From positions 230,711-294,710 of the forward strand of contig DXED01000030.1 in assembly GCA_019115145.1 (NCBI GenBank): 64,000 nt of DNA, read 5' to 3'. Under the pieces are notes generated by a model, which saw only the letters and a list, made by a program, of their open reading frames with translations, was not told the origin of the DNA and ran no database searches. How positions within the stretch are numbered: position 1 is the first letter of the stretch; each line of letters opens with the position of its first letter. A program made the position numbers and the translations under genes. The DNA is from Claveliimonas intestinigallinarum. GTDB taxonomy: Bacteria > Bacillota > Clostridia > Lachnospirales > Lachnospiraceae. Positions 59,984 through 64,000 of this stretch are shown piece by piece.

Positions 59984-60853
59984 ATGGAAGACTATTCATA
60001 TGTACTCCAGATGAAAAACAGAAAATTTACGGACCTGTACCTGTGCTTCTGCGGCTATGCCAGGTGCCTGCCCCTCCACAGCTTTGGCCCGGCAGTCAGG
60101 CCCAACTATATCCTGCACTATATTTTGAAGGGGAAGGGCCGGTTCTCGGCCGGAAAGGAAGAACACCGCCTCCACGCGGGACAGGGCTTTCTCATTGAGC
60201 CGGAGGTGCAGACCTTCTACGAGGCGGATAAGGAGGATCCCTGGACCTACCTGTGGATCGGATTTGCGGGGGAGAAGGCGGGAGAGTACCTGCGGGATCT
60301 GGGGCTGAACAGCGGGCAGCTCATCTACCAGTGTGCCTGCGGGGAGGAGCTGGAGAGGATCGTCCTGGCCATGCTGGAGAACAAGAATTACACGGTGGCA
60401 AATGAGTACCTGCTGGAGGGGCTTCTCTACCAGTTCTTCTCCATCCTGGCCCGGAATATGGAGATCGAGGCGGACCGGGGCGGGAAGGACGACAATCTCT
60501 ACATCCGCAAGGCGGTGGAGTATATCCAGCACCACTATTCCTACCCGGTGCAGGTGGGGGAGATCGCCGCCTATGTGGGCATCAACAGGAGCTATCTCTA
60601 CACCCTCTTCCGGGATCAGCTCGGCATGTCTCCCAAAGAGTACCTGACCAGCTTTCGCATTACGAGGGCAGCCCAGCTTCTGGAGATCACCGAGCTTTCC
60701 ATAGAGAGCGTGGCCCTGTCCTGCGGCTATCAGGATACCCTGGGCTTTTCCAAGATCTTCAAGGCCAGACTGGGAATGACGCCATCAGCCTACAGGAAGC
60801 GGAACGCGGAGCAGCAGAGGAAGACGAGAGAGGAAAACAGGGGGCCTCTTTAA
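59984..60853 (+). CDS. AraC-family transcriptional regulator
   Basis: A 289-residue regulator with an N-terminal cupin sensing domain (about 15-150, PNYILHYILKGKGRFSAG) and a C-terminal double helix-turn-helix (about 180-280: VGEIAAYVGINRSYLYTLFRDQLG and ESVALSCGYQDTLGFSKIFKARLG). It lies 146 bases upstream of an alpha-galactosidase in the same direction and probably activates it in response to a galactoside. Its ribosome site AGGAGG is within the terminator hairpin of the preceding gene. Confidence 0.92.
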   Translation: MEDYSYVLQMKNRKFTDLYLCFCGYARCLPLHSFGPAVRPNYILHYILKGKGRFSAGKEEHRLHAGQGFLIEPEVQTFYEADKEDPWTYLWIGFAGEKAGEYLRDLGLNSGQLIYQCACGEELERIVLAMLENKNYTVANEYLLEGLLYQFFSILARNMEIEADRGGKDDNLYIRKAVEYIQHHYSYPVQVGEIAAYVGINRSYLYTLFRDQLGMSPKEYLTSFRITRAAQLLEITELSIESVALSCGYQDTLGFSKIFKARLGMTPSAYRKRNAEQQRKTREENRGPL

Positions 60854-60999
60854 GGAGAATGAAAATCTAACATTTTGACTGTTTTTTGTAACTTATTGTC
60901 CTGTTCTGACAGAGGCCTTCTGTATATAATAGATGCATAGATCGAAACGAGAAACATGCATTTCGGAAATGTATTGCAAAAAAACAGGAGGCAGTCAGA

Positions 61000-63243
61000 A
61001 TGAACATCATATGGAGAGAAGAGAGCAGGACATTTCACCTGTACAATGACCAGGTCAGCTATATCATGAAGGTGCTCCGGTGCGGACAGCTGGGACAGCT
61101 TTACTTTGGAAAGAGAGTGCATGACAGAGACGATTTTTCCTATCTTCTGGAAAATCTGCCCCGGCCTATGGCGTCCTGCACCTTTGAGGATAGCAAGGCC
61201 TACTCCCTGGAGCATATCAAGCAGGAGTACCCTTCCTACGGCACAGGGGACTACCGCTCCCCGGCGGTGGAGATCCTGCAGGAGAACGGCAGCAGGATCA
61301 GCGCCTTTGTCTATAAGAGCCACCGCATTTCAGACGGAAAACCATCTCTTGAGGGACTTCCGGCCACCTACACAGAGGATGACAGCGAGGCCCGGACGCT
61401 GACCGTGACCATGGAGGACGCCGTCACAGGGATGACGCTGGAGCTGTCCTATACCATCTTTGCGCAGGGGGGCATTATTGCGCGCAGCGCCAGATTTGTC
61501 AACAGGGGAGAGCAGCCTCTTCACCTGACGACAGCCATGAGCCTGTGCCTGGACCTGCCGGATCACGACTATGACTGGATGCAGTTCTCGGGGGCCTGGG
61601 CCAGGGAGCGGTATCCGAGAGTGCGCCGCCTGGAGGAGGGCATTCTGTCCGTGGGAAGCAGAAGAGGACACTCCTCCCATGAGCACAACCCTTTCATTAT
61701 ATTAAAGCGCCATCAGGCGGATGAATTCCAGGGTGAAGCCATTGGATTCAGCCTTGTGTACAGCGGGAATTTCCTGGCCCAGGCGGAGGTCGGCTCCCAC
61801 GACACGACGAGAGTTCTCATGGGCATCCACCCGGACGGCTTTGACTGGAAGCTGGAGCCGAAGGAGGCCTTCCAGACTCCGGAGGCGGTTATGGTGTACA
61901 CAGACCGGGGGCTCAACGATCTGAGCCAGACCTTCCACAGACTCTACCAGAAGAGGCTGGCCAGAGGGTACTGGAGAGACAGGGAGCGCCCCATCCTCAT
62001 CAACAACTGGGAGGCAACCTATTTTGACTTCACAGAGGGAAAGATACTGGAGATCGCAGGAAAGGCCAGAGAGTGCGGAGTGGAGATGTTCGTTCTGGAC
62101 GACGGCTGGTTCGGAAAGCGGTGCAGCGATCGGGCCGGCCTGGGCGACTGGGTGGCCAATCGGGACAGGCTGCCCGGGGGCATTGCCGGTCTGGCACAGA
62201 AGATTGATGACATGGGCATGAAATTCGGTCTCTGGTTTGAGCCGGAGATGGTGAATAAGGATTCGGACCTCTACCGGGCCCATCCGGACTGGATCCTCCA
62301 TGTGCCGGGACGCCCCTCCACCCACGGCAGATATCAGTATGTGCTGGATTTCTCCAGGAAAGAAGTGGTGGACTGCATTTACGGCATGATGGAAAAGATC
62401 CTGTCAGAGGCGAAGATTTCCTATATCAAGTGGGATATGAACCGGAGCATCACAGAATGCTACAGTCCCGCCCTCCCCGCAGACAGGCAGGGAGAGGTGT
62501 TCCACAGGTATATCCTGGGCGTGTATGACCTGTACGACAGGCTGACGCGGAAGTTCCCCTATGTGCTCTTTGAGTCCTGTGCCAGCGGCGGCGCCCGCTT
62601 TGACCCGGGCATGCTGTACTACGCGCCCCAGGCCTGGACAAGCGACGACACGGACGCGGTGGAGCGGCTGAAGATCCAGTACGGCACCTCCTACTGCTAC
62701 CCTGTCAGCAGCATGGGAAGCCACGTGTCCACCTCTCCCAACCACCAGACAGGCAGGACTGCTCCCCTGCACACGAGAGCCAATGTGGCATGCTTTGGAA
62801 CCTTTGGCTACGAGCTGGATCTGAACACCCTGACAGCTGAGGAGCAGGAGGCGGTGAAGGACCAGATCCGGTTCATGAAGGAGTACAGGCATCTCCTGCA
62901 GTTCGGTACCTTCTACCGCCTGCAGAGCCCCTTTGAGGGAAATGTGACTGCCTGGATGGCGGTCAGCAAGGATAAGAAGGAGGCCATCGCGGGCTGGTAC
63001 AGAACCCTCTCCGGGGCCAACCTGGCCTACACAAGGCTGCCCCTCAGGGGGCTGGACCCGGAGGCCAGGTATGAGATCCAGGTGAGAAAAGAGACAGAGC
63101 AGCCCTTTGGCAGCTTCTACGGAGACGAGCTGATGAACATTGGCCTGATCACCACGGACGGAACCGCCGGGGAGGTGACAGACCGGGAGAATGCTCCGCG
63201 GGATTTCGACTCCAGATTATTCATACTGAAGGCGGAGAAATAA
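61000..63243 (+). CDS. Alpha-galactosidase, GH36 family
   Basis: This 747-residue enzyme has the GH36 layout: an N-terminal beta-supersandwich, a TIM barrel with nucleophile Asp near 479 in YIKWDMNRSITE and acid/base Asp near 548 in WTSDDTDAVERL, and a C-terminal beta domain. It hydrolyses terminal alpha-1,6-galactosides such as raffinose or melibiose. No signal peptide, so it acts inside the cell. CAGGAGG precedes the ATG. A TATAAT at 60925-60930 lacks a good -35, as expected for AraC activation. Confidence 0.96.
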   Translation: MNIIWREESRTFHLYNDQVSYIMKVLRCGQLGQLYFGKRVHDRDDFSYLLENLPRPMASCTFEDSKAYSLEHIKQEYPSYGTGDYRSPAVEILQENGSRISAFVYKSHRISDGKPSLEGLPATYTEDDSEARTLTVTMEDAVTGMTLELSYTIFAQGGIIARSARFVNRGEQPLHLTTAMSLCLDLPDHDYDWMQFSGAWARERYPRVRRLEEGILSVGSRRGHSSHEHNPFIILKRHQADEFQGEAIGFSLVYSGNFLAQAEVGSHDTTRVLMGIHPDGFDWKLEPKEAFQTPEAVMVYTDRGLNDLSQTFHRLYQKRLARGYWRDRERPILINNWEATYFDFTEGKILEIAGKARECGVEMFVLDDGWFGKRCSDRAGLGDWVANRDRLPGGIAGLAQKIDDMGMKFGLWFEPEMVNKDSDLYRAHPDWILHVPGRPSTHGRYQYVLDFSRKEVVDCIYGMMEKILSEAKISYIKWDMNRSITECYSPALPADRQGEVFHRYILGVYDLYDRLTRKFPYVLFESCASGGARFDPGMLYYAPQAWTSDDTDAVERLKIQYGTSYCYPVSSMGSHVSTSPNHQTGRTAPLHTRANVACFGTFGYELDLNTLTAEEQEAVKDQIRFMKEYRHLLQFGTFYRLQSPFEGNVTAWMAVSKDKKEAIAGWYRTLSGANLAYTRLPLRGLDPEARYEIQVRKETEQPFGSFYGDELMNIGLITTDGTAGEVTDRENAPRDFDSRLFILKAEK

Positions 63244-63268
63244 AATCCCTATTAAAATGGTACAACTC

Positions 63269-63296
63269 GAGCCGCCCTCGCGGGCGGCTCTCTTTT
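63269..63296 (+). terminator. Terminator after alpha-galactosidase
   Basis: GAGCCGCCC-tcgc-GGGCGGCTC followed by TCTTTT. Confidence 0.88.
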
Positions 63297-63303
63297 AACA
63301 CAG

Positions 63304-64000
63304 TTATATATCCTTCTCATCCAGCAGAAAGTCAATGATATTATAATGGACAATGCCATTCCTGCTCAGATCTACGATGTCGCTGCTGATCACATATTTG
63401 GGATAATTGTCATCTATCTTCTCCAGATTGCCAAATTCTCTTGCAATGCAATCCTCTGACAATACATAGGCCACCTGGATATAGAGTTTCTTCTGTCCTC
63501 TGTAACATACGAAGTCAATTTCCTGGGTATCCAGTTTTCCTACCTTCACCTCATATCCCCGGCTTAACATTTCCAGATATACCACATTCTCGAACAGCTT
63601 ACTTGTGTCGATCTGTTCGCTGGCTTTGCTCACATTGCGAAGCCCGATGTCACCCGCATAATACTTTTCTGTTGAAGCCAGGATGTTTTTCCCTTTAATA
63701 TCATATCTTTCCGCTTTTGAAAGGATCATACCTGTCTGCAGCTTATCAATATAGTTCAGCACCGTGTCCACTGTGGTCGATTGGCCAGCTGACAGTAGGG
63801 AACGGCTGATCGAGCGTGCGGAGAACGGATTACCGATATTGTCCAGCAGAAATTCCAGAAGTTTCCTCAGAAGATTTTCATTACGGATCGCATACCTGGA
63901 GAGAATATCTTTCATCACGACAGAATCATAGACATCCTCCAGATATGTGCGGACGGAATGTTCATCCGGCAGCACCAGACGCATCGGCAGCCCGCCATAT
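63304..64000 (-). CDS. AAA ATPase with DUF4143, C-terminal part (runs off the window)
   Basis: On the minus strand the frame is open from the right edge to its stop at 63304 (232 residues). The first visible residues YGGLPMRLVLPDE and the TYLEDVYDSVVMKDIL segment are the start of a DUF4143 region; GNPFSARSISRSL (a winged helix) and a nuclease-like EIDFVCYRG segment follow. Full proteins of this type carry an N-terminal ATPase. The methionine at 63984 is internal. It is AT-richer than its neighbours. Function uncertain, often linked to mobile DNA. Confidence 0.88.
   Translation of the reverse strand, partial: YGGLPMRLVLPDEHSVRTYLEDVYDSVVMKDILSRYAIRNENLLRKLLEFLLDNIGNPFSARSISRSLLSAGQSTTVDTVLNYIDKLQTGMILSKAERYDIKGKNILASTEKYYAGDIGLRNVSKASEQIDTSKLFENVVYLEMLSRGYEVKVGKLDTQEIDFVCYRGQKKLYIQVAYVLSEDCIAREFGNLEKIDDNYPKYVISSDIVDLSRNGIVHYNIIDFLLDEKDI

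Overview
The window looks like chromosome from a spore-forming, anaerobic, high-GC Lachnospiraceae/Clostridium-type gut Firmicute. The evidence is a spoVA germination operon, DapL-type lysine/DAP synthesis, a flavodiiron protein, several ferredoxin-like and corrinoid proteins, strong AGGAGG ribosome sites and frequent GTG/TTG starts. Most genes are GC-rich. A few short AT-richer islands (dinD, an orphan gene beside two tRNAs, the last partial gene) look foreign. I see no rRNA, CRISPR array, intact IS element or prophage.

Layout. 1-2.5 kb: end of spoVAA, then spoVAB-AC-AD-AE. 2.6-6.3 kb: a three-gene MacB/FtsX-type ABC module with a secreted COG1361-like partner. 6.4-9.95 kb: nicotinamidase, cobalamin adenosyltransferase, a synthetase-only alarmone enzyme and a YitT membrane protein. 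10.1-16.4 kb: a phosphate regulon (pstSCAB-phoU-phoB-phoR) behind Pho-box-like repeats. 16.4-20.4 kb: a palindromic promoter repeat, a flavodiiron protein with a TM1266-like partner, then dapF-dapL. 20.5-21.6 kb: an orphan gene and tRNA-Pro/tRNA-Gln. 21.9-28.4 kb: an aldo/keto reductase and TetR regulator, divergent from a five-gene operon (SCP2-like protein, alpha/beta hydrolase, lone condensation domain, acyl carrier protein, acyl-AMP ligase). This resembles a stand-alone NRPS-like acyl-amide cluster of gut Clostridia and is the best candidate for an under-described system here.

28.4-31.7 kb: an Mg2+ P-type ATPase behind an M-box riboswitch, a terminator, a small basic leader ORF and a second terminator. 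31.8-34.4 kb: MATE transporter and glycerol dehydrogenase. 34.6-40.6 kb: an AraC regulator divergent from a corrinoid methyltransferase cluster (two URO-D-family methyltransferases, a corrinoid protein, and a reductive activator with an unusual N-terminal domain), followed by a TPR gene remnant. 41-45.4 kb: a 1464-residue double BadF-type activase without a dehydratase partner. 45.5-49.4 kb: HtrA protease, small proteins, DinD and DUF3842. 49.6-57.6 kb: larE-larB-larC for the nickel-pincer cofactor plus a NikABCDE-like importer, with no larA in view. 57.6-64 kb: a Gdx-type guanidinium exporter behind a structured leader with a terminator, an OFA-type MFS transporter, a GNAT acetyltransferase, an AraC regulator with its ribosome site inside a hairpin, a GH36 alpha-galactosidase, and the C-terminal part of a DUF4143 ATPase.

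All calls come from reading the sequence and remembered family features; no database search was run.
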